Both the position numbers and the translations under genes were made by a program. Of a stretch of DNA of 64,000 bases, positions 10,039-19,130 are shown in pieces. This stretch comes from Planctomycetota bacterium (lineage in GTDB: Bacteria > Planctomycetota > Phycisphaerae > WQYP01): assembly GCA_021818445.1 (NCBI GenBank), contig JAKAEB010000001.1:127773-191772 (forward strand). The letters are read 5' to 3'. The notes under the pieces were generated by a model. The model ran no database searches and was not told the DNA's origin. It saw nothing but the letters and a program-made list of their open reading frames with translations. The first letter of the stretch is position 1. Each line of letters begins with the position of its first letter.

Positions 10039-10779
10039 ATGGCTTTTCGGCCGCCAAAATTGAATCATAGGTGGCGCTCGGCGCTGGCGGTCGCATGGCC
10101 CGCGACTGCAGTGCTTATCTGCACCATGTTGGCCGGGTGTCGGTCGGACATTACGCCGCTGCGTCCGGCGGCCATTGGCCCGCCGTGGGCCGATAAATTT
10201 AATATTGCGCCGCATGTCGCCGTTAAGCCGCTGACTACCAAGGCAGTGAAAGCGAACCGGCGGTTGTCGCCAATATGGTTTTTAAATATTAAAAATGCCA
10301 CCGTCGTCACCATTAATGATGAACGGTATCACCACATCTGGCGTGAAGCGTTAAGGATGCTTCTGCACATGGGGTACCGCGTCGACTGGCGCGACTACAA
10401 TCTCGGTGTTATTACCACGTTTCCCCGCACCGGGCCGGAAATTTTGCAGTTCTGGCGGCCTGATGCCACGAGCCTTCATTCGCTTGCAGAGGGTACAATC
10501 AATACATTCCGCCGTTTGGTCAGGGTTACCATCGCGCCGACACCGCACCAGCCGGGCTGCTTTCGCATATCCATCGAGGTGCTTGTGGAACAACGCGAAA
10601 ATCCGCAGGGCGGGGTGACCGGTGTGGCATTTCTCGGATCTTCATCATTTGGGGCCAATCCGCAGCCTCTCGTTTCTCAGCATGCATCGCCCACCACACC
10701 GGGGCGTTTCTGGATGCGTGTCGGACGTGATACTGCGCTGGAGAAAAAGCTCGCCCGAAGGTTGCTGTCAAAGCTTTAG
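10039..10779 (+). CDS. Putative lipoprotein of unknown function
   Basis: 246 residues. The N-terminus is an unusually long basic and hydrophobic leader ending in the lipobox LAGC at about residue 34, so the mature protein is probably lipid-anchored in the envelope. The remainder has a mixed alpha/beta look, with a stretch MLLHMGYRVDWRDYNLGVI and a later segment RLVRVTIAPTPHQPG. No family was recognised. It begins 4 bases after the thioredoxin-like gene and is the last gene of this run. GAGAGG upstream of the ATG supports the start. Confidence 0.7.
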   Translation: MAFRPPKLNHRWRSALAVAWPATAVLICTMLAGCRSDITPLRPAAIGPPWADKFNIAPHVAVKPLTTKAVKANRRLSPIWFLNIKNATVVTINDERYHHIWREALRMLLHMGYRVDWRDYNLGVITTFPRTGPEILQFWRPDATSLHSLAEGTINTFRRLVRVTIAPTPHQPGCFRISIEVLVEQRENPQGGVTGVAFLGSSSFGANPQPLVSQHASPTTPGRFWMRVGRDTALEKKLARRLLSKL

Positions 10780-10884
10780 CATCTGTTTCGATCCCGTATC
10801 TGACGAAAAGCCCGGGCAGGGCGGAGGCAAACTTCGCGCCACGCTTAAATTCGGATACATTGTTGCTCCGAAGGATGGTTATCT

Positions 10885-12699
10885 ATGAATGAAGATGTCC
10901 AGCAGGAATTGCTTGCCTCTCTGGGAAATACCACACAGGAAACCGAATTTTTCACTCTCTTCCCCAACGGTTATGTCAAGGGACGCACCAAATATGTGGT
11001 TGTGCTGGGCACGGTGATGAGCGGCCTGGGGAAGGGCATCTTTTCCTCGAGTTTGGCAAAAATCCTCAAGGATAAGGGCCTCCGCGTTGCCCCCATCAAA
11101 ATGGAAGGGTATCTCAATATTGATTCCGGTACGCTTAACCCGTATCGGCATGGCGAGGTTTTCGTCCTTGATGACGGCATGGAAACCGACATGGATCTGG
11201 GCACCTATGAACGCATGTTGGATGAAAACTTAAGTCGGGGAAATTTCACCACCAGCGGGCAGATATTCACCCGTATTCTGGAGCGTGAACGCCATGGTCA
11301 GTATCTCGGACGCGACGTGCAGATGATTCCGCATGTCACCGGCGAAGTGAAGCGCACGTTGCGGCAACTCGCTGTCGATTCCCATGCCGATATCGTCTTC
11401 ATCGAGGTAGGCGGCACAGTTGGCGATTATGAAAATGGCTATTTTATTGAAGCTATTCGTGAATTGGCCTACGAAGAAGGTGAAGAGGCCGTCTGTGTCG
11501 TCGCCCTGACATACATCATGGAACCACAATCGCTGGGCGAGCAAAAATCCAAGGCCGCCCAGCTTGGTTTACGTCAGGTAATGCAGGCGGGGCTTCAGCC
11601 GCACATTATTGCCTGCAGGTGTCCCAGCCCGGTCAATGACAAAGTGCGCGAAAAAATTTCCATGTTCAGCAATGTCCCGTTGCGCAGAGTATTTTCCATG
11701 CACGATGTCGCCAGCATCTATCTTGTGCCCGAGATGCTCCGGGAAGCGGGCATGGATCGAGAAGTCCTCACCCTGCTGAATATCCATGATCGGGTCAATC
11801 AACGCCTGGAAGACCGGGCCCGTCGCACGTGGCAGGTGTTTATTGATAAACTCCAGCAATCCAAAGAAAAATCCATCAACATCGTAATTGCCGGAAAGTA
11901 CACGTCCGTCCGAGATGCGTATGCCAGTATTGATAAAGCCCTTGAACATTGCAGTGTGCATGCGGGGTGCCAGATCAACATCCGCTGGCTTGACACCACC
12001 GAGATCGACGCCCGCAATGTGGTTGATCATCTGCGCGGTGCGCACGGTATCATCGTCCCGGGCGGTTTTGGTGTACGCGGGGCCGAGGGCAAAATTCAGT
12101 GCGTGCGCTACGCCCGCGAAAACCACGTCCCCTATCTGGGTATTTGCCTGGGCTTTCAAATGGCAGTGGTGGAATATGCCCGTCATGTGTGCGGACTGGC
12201 CCAGGCCAATACAACGGAATTTGCTCCCGACTGCAAAGACCCAGTTATTGATGTGCTGCCGGAGCAGAAAAAAATTGAAGGCCTCGGCGGTAACATGCGC
12301 CTCGGTGGCAAGGATGTCATCCTGAAGGCGGGAACGCTGATCCGCCGTCTCTACGGCGACCATGAAACCGTGCGATTGCGTTTTCGCCATCGCTACGAAG
12401 TGGAGCCGCGGTATATCGCCGCCTTGGAAAAAGGTGGGTTGATATTCAGTGGTCACGCGCCGCATCAACCCATTATGCAGATGCTGGAACTCGCCCCGTC
12501 CGTGCATCCATACTTTGTTGCCACCCAGGCCCATCCGTGTCTTACCAGTCGCCCGCTGCATCCCGATCCACTATTTTTAGGGCTTGTTGAGGCCGCCATC
12601 CAGCGGGCTTATCCGCAGCAGGCATTTGCCGATCTCGATGCACCGCACAGTTCCCATGGTCTTCGGGCCCAATCCTCTCAACCTCTGGCTGTGAACTGA
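10885..12699 (+). CDS. pyrG: CTP synthase, divergent form
   Basis: Makes CTP from UTP, ATP and glutamine. The synthase domain covers about residues 36-305, with a changed P-loop (GTVMSGLGKG instead of GGVVSSLGKG), IKMEGYLN in place of the usual MKLDPYLN type, and the conserved magnesium-site stretch METDMDLGTYER and FIEVGGTVGDYEN. The glutaminase domain has the nucleophile in YLGICLGFQ near residue 418. The His of the triad is at residue 550 but the partner Glu two residues later is Cys (QAHPCLTS). The first 35 residues are an added N-terminal extension. AAGGATGG precedes the ATG. Overall family is certain; ammonia coupling could differ. Confidence 0.93.
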   Translation: MNEDVQQELLASLGNTTQETEFFTLFPNGYVKGRTKYVVVLGTVMSGLGKGIFSSSLAKILKDKGLRVAPIKMEGYLNIDSGTLNPYRHGEVFVLDDGMETDMDLGTYERMLDENLSRGNFTTSGQIFTRILERERHGQYLGRDVQMIPHVTGEVKRTLRQLAVDSHADIVFIEVGGTVGDYENGYFIEAIRELAYEEGEEAVCVVALTYIMEPQSLGEQKSKAAQLGLRQVMQAGLQPHIIACRCPSPVNDKVREKISMFSNVPLRRVFSMHDVASIYLVPEMLREAGMDREVLTLLNIHDRVNQRLEDRARRTWQVFIDKLQQSKEKSINIVIAGKYTSVRDAYASIDKALEHCSVHAGCQINIRWLDTTEIDARNVVDHLRGAHGIIVPGGFGVRGAEGKIQCVRYARENHVPYLGICLGFQMAVVEYARHVCGLAQANTTEFAPDCKDPVIDVLPEQKKIEGLGGNMRLGGKDVILKAGTLIRRLYGDHETVRLRFRHRYEVEPRYIAALEKGGLIFSGHAPHQPIMQMLELAPSVHPYFVATQAHPCLTSRPLHPDPLFLGLVEAAIQRAYPQQAFADLDAPHSSHGLRAQSSQPLAVN

Positions 12700-12788
12700 G
12701 GCTAATTGCGTTTGCGTCATCAGCCATGAGGCTTTAGAGTCCAATCCTCTTTGGTGGTTTGTTTAGCATACTTGACCGGGGGTTGCCC

Positions 12789-15683
12789 ATGCCGGACTCG
12801 TCTATGCGCTTATCACATTCGTCTAATGGCACGAAGCAGCGCGATCGCTCCACGTATCCTAAACCCGACCGATCGGCACACGATCGCCGCCATTTTCTCA
12901 AGGCGCTCTCAACTGGCGCTGCCGCAATGAGTACTGCCACAACCCCGGTTGCCGAAGCAATATCCGCTCCGCACTCGAAGTCAGGTGGGGCTATCTTCGT
13001 CAAGTCCTTTCGGCGAACGGCGCACGGAGTCCGGATTGACATGTCGATGGGGGTACTGGAAATAATCGCCCAAAATGCCCGCATCGTGAGGGTGCTTTAT
13101 GTACCTGGCCGGGCCCAATTTTCGGTGCATACCAATCTGGCGGTCGTAAAAAAGCCGGAATCCATTCCCTTCCAGTTGCATGCAACTCGGGCTCATATTC
13201 GTCTTTCCACCGCATTGATCACCGTCCAAGTGCGTTGCAGCTCGGGGGCGTTAACGTTTTTTGATTCCAGCGGCCAGGCATTTCTCGCGGAACCTTTGGA
13301 GGGAGGCAAATTTATGCGGCCCACGACTTTCAAGGGTGTTCCTGCCTTTGAAGTACGCCAGGCATTTTACCTGCCGGTCGATGAGGCGCTTTACGGATTG
13401 GGACAGCATCAGCAAGGCATTATGAATTATCATGGAAGTATTATTCGATTGGAACAGTCAAATCGACATATTGCCGTTCCCATCATGGTGTCCAACTATG
13501 GCTACGGTATTTTTTGGAACAATCCAGCTATCACTGAGGTTTCTGCGGGCGCTTCAAATCCTCAACCGATTGCTGCCGCATATCTGGTTGACAGTCAGGG
13601 GAAACATGGTGGTTTGACGATCGAATATTTTTCCGACATGCGTTTTCGGAATCGTATCAGAATTGGCACCGATGCAACGCTCAAAATTTCCCCGCAGAAC
13701 CGCGTGGTGGGCGGTATTCCGGCTCTTTCGACAACGAGGCCTTACAGTGTCCGCTGGACGGGGTGGATCAAGCCACCCGTCAGCGGCGGTTACACTTTCA
13801 CCGGTGAGATCAACGGCAGCATGCAATTGGCGGTGGGCGGAGAGGTTATTATTGATTGCCATGATGAACGGCCCAATACCAGCGTGTCTGCCAGGCTGGA
13901 ACTCACCAAAGGTCGCAGGTACCGCTTCACGATGCAATATATTCATCACGCTGAACGCAGCGAGATGAAATTGCGATGGTCACTTCCTCCAACAGCCAAC
14001 GAGCGGCACACTTTAAGCTGGCAATCGCAGGTGGGTGGTGCCATTGACTATTACATTTTGTACGGTCCGTCCGCGGATGAGGTTATCTCGGCATGGCGCG
14101 GAATAAGTGGAACTGTACCCATGCTGGGCCGATGGGTGTGGGGGTTTTGGCAAAGTAAGTGTCTCTATAAAAGTCAGGCGGAAATTCTCGGTATAGCGGC
14201 GCAATATCGATCACTGAATATTCCCATCGACGGTATCGTACAGGATTTGTTCTATTGGCGGCCTGCACCTTGGGGCTCCAACCGCTTCAACCCACGGCGT
14301 TATCCGTCTCCGGCGGGAATGGTGCGCACTCTGCACAGGGAGCATGTGCACTTTATGCTCAGTGTGTGGGCGCAGTTTGCTCCCGGCTCGTCAAATTATC
14401 GACGCTTACTACGTGCCGGTCTGCTGTATCCATCCCGTTGTCGGGATCGGTACTACGATGCGTTCAACCCTCTGGCTCGACGGCTTTATTGGCAATTTCT
14501 CAAGTTGCAACTGTTCTCGCTTGGGGTAGACGCATGGTGGCTTGACGCATCTGAACCGCAACTTTGCAATGATTGGGGGCAATTTGCCCATATTAAAACG
14601 CATCTCGGTTGGGGGGCCTTTGTCTACAATGCTTATCCATTGATGCACACGACCGCTGTTTACGAGGGGCAACGGCAAACAACATCACAAAAACGTATCA
14701 TGATTCTTACCCGTTCTGCTTGGGCAGGCCAACAACGCAACAGTACCGTAGTATGGTCGGGTGATATCCCGGCCACGTGGCGGGTACTGCGCGAGCAGAT
14801 TCCTGCTGGTATTAATTTCTCCCTCACGGGAATACCCTATTGGAATAGCGATATCGGCGGCTTTTTCAGCGGCAACCCTCAAGACCCGGCCTACCGCGAA
14901 TTATTCATTCGTTGGTTTCAATTTGGTGCCTTCTGCCCATTGTTCAGAGTGCATGGTGCCAATTATCCGAAGGAAATGTGGCGTTTCGGACCGGAGGCTA
15001 TGCAAATCCTTCTTAAATTTGATCAACTCCGTTACCGCCTGCTGCCTTACATTTATTCGGTTTCCTGGATGGTCAGCCAGCAGGGATACACCATGATGCG
15101 CGGATTGATGATGGATTTTGGCAGCGACCCTGCCGTGCTTTCCATTCCCGACCAATATTTTTTCGGGCCAGCATTGATGGTCAGCCCAGTGCTTGAGGCG
15201 CGGGCCGCCAGCCGCAACGTTTATCTTCCGCAAACCCGGCGTTGGTTCGATTTTTGGACGGGCACGCTACATCCGGGCGGCGGCACAATAGTCGTCCAGG
15301 CGGGTTTGGATTCTATGCCGCTGCAAGTACCGGCCGGGGCCATTGTCCTTTTGGGGCCATTAATCCATCGGGCCGACCTTCCCGCAGATCCACTTGAAGT
15401 TCGTATCTATTCTGGTGCGGACGCAGCATTCACTCTCTATGAGGATGAAAATGACAACTACAACTACGAACGTGGCACCTATTCCGAAATAACCTTTCAT
15501 TGGTTACAACGCACCCGCACACTTACGATAGGGGACCGCAAAGGGGCTTTTCCCGGCATGCTGCGGCATCGTCGGATGCATATCGTTTTAGTGCGAGCCG
15601 GCCACGGCGTGGGCATTGTACCCACCGCCGCGCCAGACCATCTTGTTCATTACTCCGGCCGTGAAACGATGCTCTCATTATGA
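12789..15683 (+). CDS. GH31 family glycosidase with PA14 insert, Tat-exported (alpha-xylosidase-like)
   Basis: A large glycoside hydrolase, probably removing alpha-linked xylose or glucose from plant oligosaccharides outside the cytoplasm. The N-terminus has a twin-arginine signal, DRRHFLKALS, followed by an Ala-rich region and a likely cleavage after AEA. A PA14 domain is inserted at about residues 315-410, as in known alpha-xylosidases. The catalytic nucleophile lies in DAWWLDASEP (about residue 580) and the acid/base in WSGDIPATW (about 656). The ATG at 12789 has GGGGG 6 bases upstream; a TTG at 12759 is a poorer start. It stands alone, with no sugar transporter or other glycosidase beside it. 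The exact substrate is not fixed by the sequence. Confidence 0.87.
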   Translation: MPDSSMRLSHSSNGTKQRDRSTYPKPDRSAHDRRHFLKALSTGAAAMSTATTPVAEAISAPHSKSGGAIFVKSFRRTAHGVRIDMSMGVLEIIAQNARIVRVLYVPGRAQFSVHTNLAVVKKPESIPFQLHATRAHIRLSTALITVQVRCSSGALTFFDSSGQAFLAEPLEGGKFMRPTTFKGVPAFEVRQAFYLPVDEALYGLGQHQQGIMNYHGSIIRLEQSNRHIAVPIMVSNYGYGIFWNNPAITEVSAGASNPQPIAAAYLVDSQGKHGGLTIEYFSDMRFRNRIRIGTDATLKISPQNRVVGGIPALSTTRPYSVRWTGWIKPPVSGGYTFTGEINGSMQLAVGGEVIIDCHDERPNTSVSARLELTKGRRYRFTMQYIHHAERSEMKLRWSLPPTANERHTLSWQSQVGGAIDYYILYGPSADEVISAWRGISGTVPMLGRWVWGFWQSKCLYKSQAEILGIAAQYRSLNIPIDGIVQDLFYWRPAPWGSNRFNPRRYPSPAGMVRTLHREHVHFMLSVWAQFAPGSSNYRRLLRAGLLYPSRCRDRYYDAFNPLARRLYWQFLKLQLFSLGVDAWWLDASEPQLCNDWGQFAHIKTHLGWGAFVYNAYPLMHTTAVYEGQRQTTSQKRIMILTRSAWAGQQRNSTVVWSGDIPATWRVLREQIPAGINFSLTGIPYWNSDIGGFFSGNPQDPAYRELFIRWFQFGAFCPLFRVHGANYPKEMWRFGPEAMQILLKFDQLRYRLLPYIYSVSWMVSQQGYTMMRGLMMDFGSDPAVLSIPDQYFFGPALMVSPVLEARAASRNVYLPQTRRWFDFWTGTLHPGGGTIVVQAGLDSMPLQVPAGAIVLLGPLIHRADLPADPLEVRIYSGADAAFTLYEDENDNYNYERGTYSEITFHWLQRTRTLTIGDRKGAFPGMLRHRRMHIVLVRAGHGVGIVPTAAPDHLVHYSGRETMLSL

Positions 15684-15837
15684 TTGGGTTGGTGCGGTAC
15701 GCCCGATTCTGTTTCGCTTCTGAGGGCTTGCTATATGGTTCGCCGGGATGGCCATCCCATCTGTTGGCAAATCAGCCCTCAGGCTAAGGGAGGTGATGTG
15801 ACGTTATCTTGCCCGCTGAATCAAAGGCGGTGCCGAT

Positions 15838-15973
15838 GGGCTTGGTCATTCTTTGGGGCACCCCCGGGTGCCCGGGCGTCCTCACCCGCTTGCGCCTGTT
15901 GGACTGGTTCCGGGATACGCCGCAAATTGTTTTTTTCTGTGTCTTTGCCGCTGCCCGGAAAATTGCCATCCTG
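15838..15973 (+). repeat. Dispersed repeat, copy A
   Basis: One of three related ~137-bp sequences in the window (others at 18961-19100 and 26329-26465). Shared blocks are GGGCTTGGTCATTCTTTGG at the left, CTCACCCGCTTG in the middle and CCCGGAAAATTGCCATCCTG at the right. A hairpin GGCACCC-CC-GGGTGCC lies at about 15857-15872. It fills most of the 395-base gap between the glycosidase and ilvA, where no gene is convincing. Confidence 0.6.
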
Positions 15974-16078
15974 TATTACGGGCACGCAATGGTTCTGTTT
16001 GCAGATAGCCAATTCGTCGAGTACACCATCGCAATCGGCTCTGCGAAGCCGGCACAATATCAGCGTCTGGAGTATGTC

Positions 16079-17317
16079 ATGGGTATTTCGATCGACGATG
16101 TTCTCGCGGCGCAACAACGCATCGGCGCTGCCATTTTGCACACGCCGTGCCCGCCATCCCAAGCCCTTTCCGAAATGACCGGTTGCCAGATATTTTGTAA
16201 AATGGAGCATCTTCAACGGACTGGCAGTTTTAAGGAGCGCGGTGCCCGCAATGCGCTGCTATTGCTTAATGATGACCAGAGAAAAAGAGGGGTCATTGCC
16301 GCATCCGCCGGCAACCATGCCCTGGGCTTGAGCTACCACGGGCAGCTCTTGCATATTCCCGTCACCGTTGTCATGCCGCAATTTGCCCCGTTGATAAAAA
16401 TCGCCAATTGCCGTCGCATGAATGCACGCGTCATTCTCCACGGCGATACCTTGGTTCAGGCGCGGCGGAAGGCTGACGAAATCGCCCAACACGAAGCGTT
16501 AACCTATATTCATGGTTTTAATGATGCGGCCGTCATCGCCGGTCAGGGTACACTGGGGCTGGAGATTCTCCAGCAGGTGCCGGACTGTCAGGCCGTCGTG
16601 GTACCGGTGGGCGGTGCCGGGCTTATTGCCGGCGTGTCTTTGGCGATTAAATCGTTGCAACCGGAGATTAAAATTATCGGCGTAGAAAGCGACCGCGCCG
16701 CCGCGTTTCAAGCTGCAATGGCCGCCGGGCATCCGGTCAACGTGGAATGTCGCCCCACACTGGCCGATGGATTGGCTGTGGGTAAAATCGGGGTCGATTC
16801 CTTTGATCTGGCGCGGCGCTATGTTGATTGCGTGGTCGGTGTTGGCGAGGATGTTATTCCATCCGCCATCTTGCGCTTGCTGGAACTTGAAAAAATTGTG
16901 GTAGAAGGAGCGGCCGCGGCCGGCCTGGCGGCATTTATCACTGGTCAGCTTGCCGACCTTCAAGGTCAGCGTGTGGTGCTGGTGCTTAGCGGTGGCAATA
17001 TTGATCCGATCGCTTTAAGCCGGGTGATTGAAAAAGGTCTGGCTGTCGATGGGCGATTATGCCGCTTTACCGCGACGATTCGCGACCGTCCGGGCGGCCT
17101 GGCGGAATTTGCCTCATGCCTCGCATCGATCGGCGTAAGTATTAAAGATATAACTCATGACCGGGCTTTTTCCGGGCCGGATATATCTGCCGTGCAGATC
17201 ATCTGCACCGTTGAGACCCATGACCATCATCACATCAGCCGACTGATGGAATCTTTAAAGTGTTTCAACCCGCAATTTTTGACGGCCGACCATTGGCAGC
17301 TTGGCAATCGTGCCTGA
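16079..17317 (+). CDS. ilvA: Threonine ammonia-lyase with C-terminal ACT domain
   Basis: A PLP enzyme turning threonine into 2-oxobutanoate, the first step toward isoleucine or in threonine breakdown. The PLP lysine is in GSFKERGARNAL (about residue 50) and the phosphate-binding glycine loop is VPVGGAGLIAG. An ACT domain occupies about residues 325-405 (TATIRDRPGGLAEFASCL), as in the medium-length form of the family. The ATG at 16079 has GGAG 6 bases upstream; the frame is open back to 15809 but that part covers a repeat and looks non-coding. It is not flanked by other isoleucine genes, so biosynthetic versus catabolic use is open. Confidence 0.92.
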   Translation: MGISIDDVLAAQQRIGAAILHTPCPPSQALSEMTGCQIFCKMEHLQRTGSFKERGARNALLLLNDDQRKRGVIAASAGNHALGLSYHGQLLHIPVTVVMPQFAPLIKIANCRRMNARVILHGDTLVQARRKADEIAQHEALTYIHGFNDAAVIAGQGTLGLEILQQVPDCQAVVVPVGGAGLIAGVSLAIKSLQPEIKIIGVESDRAAAFQAAMAAGHPVNVECRPTLADGLAVGKIGVDSFDLARRYVDCVVGVGEDVIPSAILRLLELEKIVVEGAAAAGLAAFITGQLADLQGQRVVLVLSGGNIDPIALSRVIEKGLAVDGRLCRFTATIRDRPGGLAEFASCLASIGVSIKDITHDRAFSGPDISAVQIICTVETHDHHHISRLMESLKCFNPQFLTADHWQLGNRA

Positions 17318-17374
17318 AGCGATCGGCAAAGGATTAATGCATGATGCTGCTGCCATCGCACCATGGCCCAGACC

Positions 17375-17541
17375 TTAGAGCCTGTTTGGACACTCAGCCG
17401 GGAGCGCCTTGGGACGGCAGACGGCCGTCTGCGGCGTCCTCGATCCTCAACATATTGCGGAAGATGCTTCGGACTTGCGTCCTTGCACCATGCATTTTTC
17501 ACGCCAATCCACCCTTACCGGACTTTCCAAACAGGCCCTAA
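17375..17541 (+). mobile_element. Small inverted-repeat element (MITE-like)
   Basis: A 167-bp segment bounded by inverted copies of TTAGrGCCTGTTTGGA: left at 17375-17390, right at 17526-17541, differing at one base. Inside is a perfect 16-base palindrome, GCAGACGGCCGTCTGC, at 17417-17432, extending imperfectly to about 28 bases. There is no open frame of note. End repeats of this type resemble IS5-like ends, but no direct target duplication is clear. The remaining parts of the 17318-17844 gap show no gene. Confidence 0.45.
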
Positions 17542-17844
17542 CGGCCCAAAATCAGCGCCACATATGCCCAGCCTCGAGGTCGCGTAATTCGGTATGGGTG
17601 ACCAACCCCATCTCAATGGCGATCTGACATTTTTTCCCAGCTTCGACGGAGCAAACAATCTGCACAGTGTCATTTTTACCAAGATTCGCTTTTATGCGGT
17701 CCTATGGCTCCGTTATGGGTGTTTCGGCGATGGGCTGGCTCCCGCTGGGACGGTTTTTGCCGATAATAGTGGAATAGGGCGGGGTGTCGTGAATATGATG
17801 GATTGATTGGTTGGTCATTACGGACGAATTCAATAGGTGCGGCA

Positions 17845-18933
17845 ATGCGGTACGGTAGGCCAAACATCGGCAGGGGCGCAACCGGTATGGGGGTACACGG
17901 TGTCGTGCCGCCCGCATCAGTTACAGCTCTGCCGAACGCCATCCTGTTGCCGGATGCTAAACTCCCCGGTACCGAAGACCGCACTCCAACCGATGGGCCA
18001 AGTTCCTCCAAGCCCGGACTCGTTCGCGGATTAATGCAGAATCAAAGCGATGGTTGGCCCATACCCCGTAAACGATTTGAATTTTCCGTCATTATGGTAG
18101 GTGAATTGGGCGCTATACTTCTCATGGCACCCGTATATCTCATTTTCGACCGACTCCACGGCCTTAAGCACACGCCCGGTTTTGCCGCGCTATGCTCCCT
18201 TGGTGCCCACCTGATGCAGACCACTGAACTGGGCTTTGGACTCGCCACCATGCTGCTGATCCCCATCCTGCCGAAAAGATTTCGCGGTGTACTGATGTTG
18301 GTGGTGGGGCTGGCGATTATTTTAAATTTACTTATTTTGCTGGGCCGGCAGGAATCGATATTGATGCTGATGGTTGCCTACCCCTCGGTCAGTCTCCTTT
18401 CTCTGGTCATGCTTGATGCCGTCACCGGCATACGCCCGGCCGCTCCCCTGTCGCCGCGTTTAGCCGGTTGGCAACTCATTTGCGGTAGCGCGGTCACCGG
18501 CCTCTGGGTCATTCCACTTATCATTTCCACAACATGCAAGGTTTTTCCATCGCTGTTTTCACAGACGCATCTGATTTTAATACGCACACTTCTGATGACA
18601 GCCACCCTCGGTGCCACCGTCAGCGGTCTGTGCGCACTGCATGGATATTTCCGCGGTTTTACCCGACGCTTCAACCTGACCGGTCGCCTTTCCGGCTCAC
18701 TGGCTCTGGCCATTGCCATGGGGCTGGGATTGTGGGGAAGCATGGTGGGGACCGGCCTTATCAAACATCAGGATAAATGGCTTCGGCTGGAAATGCTTTG
18801 GATATTTTTGCTTATCTCCGGGGCGTTGATGCTTTGCTGGGGCGGCATGACGCAGAGACTGATCAATGTCGCCGCGCGAGAGCGGGAAGCTCCGCCCGAC
18901 GATGCCGTCGAAACTTCCGAAGGTGACGGGTAA
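17845..18933 (+). CDS. Polytopic membrane protein of unknown function
   Basis: About 362 residues. A polar N-terminal region of about 75 residues precedes a membrane part with about eight hydrophobic helices, for example VGELGAILLMAPVYLIF, GVLMLVVGLAIILNLLILLG and LIRTLLMTATLGATVSGLCA. The C-terminal end is acidic and cytoplasmic-looking. No transporter or enzyme motif was recognised. The start is uncertain: ATG at 17845 has AGGTG upstream, ATG at 17887 has AGGGG, and the true protein may begin later still. It is a lone plus-strand gene, convergent with the ABC exporter downstream. Confidence 0.65.
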   Translation: MRYGRPNIGRGATGMGVHGVVPPASVTALPNAILLPDAKLPGTEDRTPTDGPSSSKPGLVRGLMQNQSDGWPIPRKRFEFSVIMVGELGAILLMAPVYLIFDRLHGLKHTPGFAALCSLGAHLMQTTELGFGLATMLLIPILPKRFRGVLMLVVGLAIILNLLILLGRQESILMLMVAYPSVSLLSLVMLDAVTGIRPAAPLSPRLAGWQLICGSAVTGLWVIPLIISTTCKVFPSLFSQTHLILIRTLLMTATLGATVSGLCALHGYFRGFTRRFNLTGRLSGSLALAIAMGLGLWGSMVGTGLIKHQDKWLRLEMLWIFLLISGALMLCWGGMTQRLINVAAREREAPPDDAVETSEGDG

Positions 18934-18960
18934 TCGTAAATATTTTTATTCATCCTTTGC

Positions 18961-19100
18961 GGGCTTGGCCATTGTTTCGGGCACGCCAAGACGACCACTG
19001 GCCTCACCCGCTTGGATTTTTCGGCCAAGTCCCGGCAAGCGCCGCCCATCGTCCGCCTTTCGGCCGCTTTACCTTCCTCCGGAACATTAGCCACGCCAGC
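18961..19100 (+). repeat. Dispersed repeat, copy C
   Basis: Related to copies at 15838 and 26329, with GGGCTTGGCCATTGTTTCGGG at its left edge, CCTCACCCGCTTGG in the middle and CTCCGGAACATTAGCCACGCC at the right. The hairpin of copy A is not well kept here. It lies between two convergent genes. Confidence 0.5.
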
Positions 19101-19130
19101 ATTCGGAAAAAATGCGGTCGGGCATAAGAG

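Noticed and set aside
15809..16078. N-terminal extension of ilvA
   Set aside because: The stretch covers a dispersed repeat; the strong ribosome site before 16079 marks the real start.
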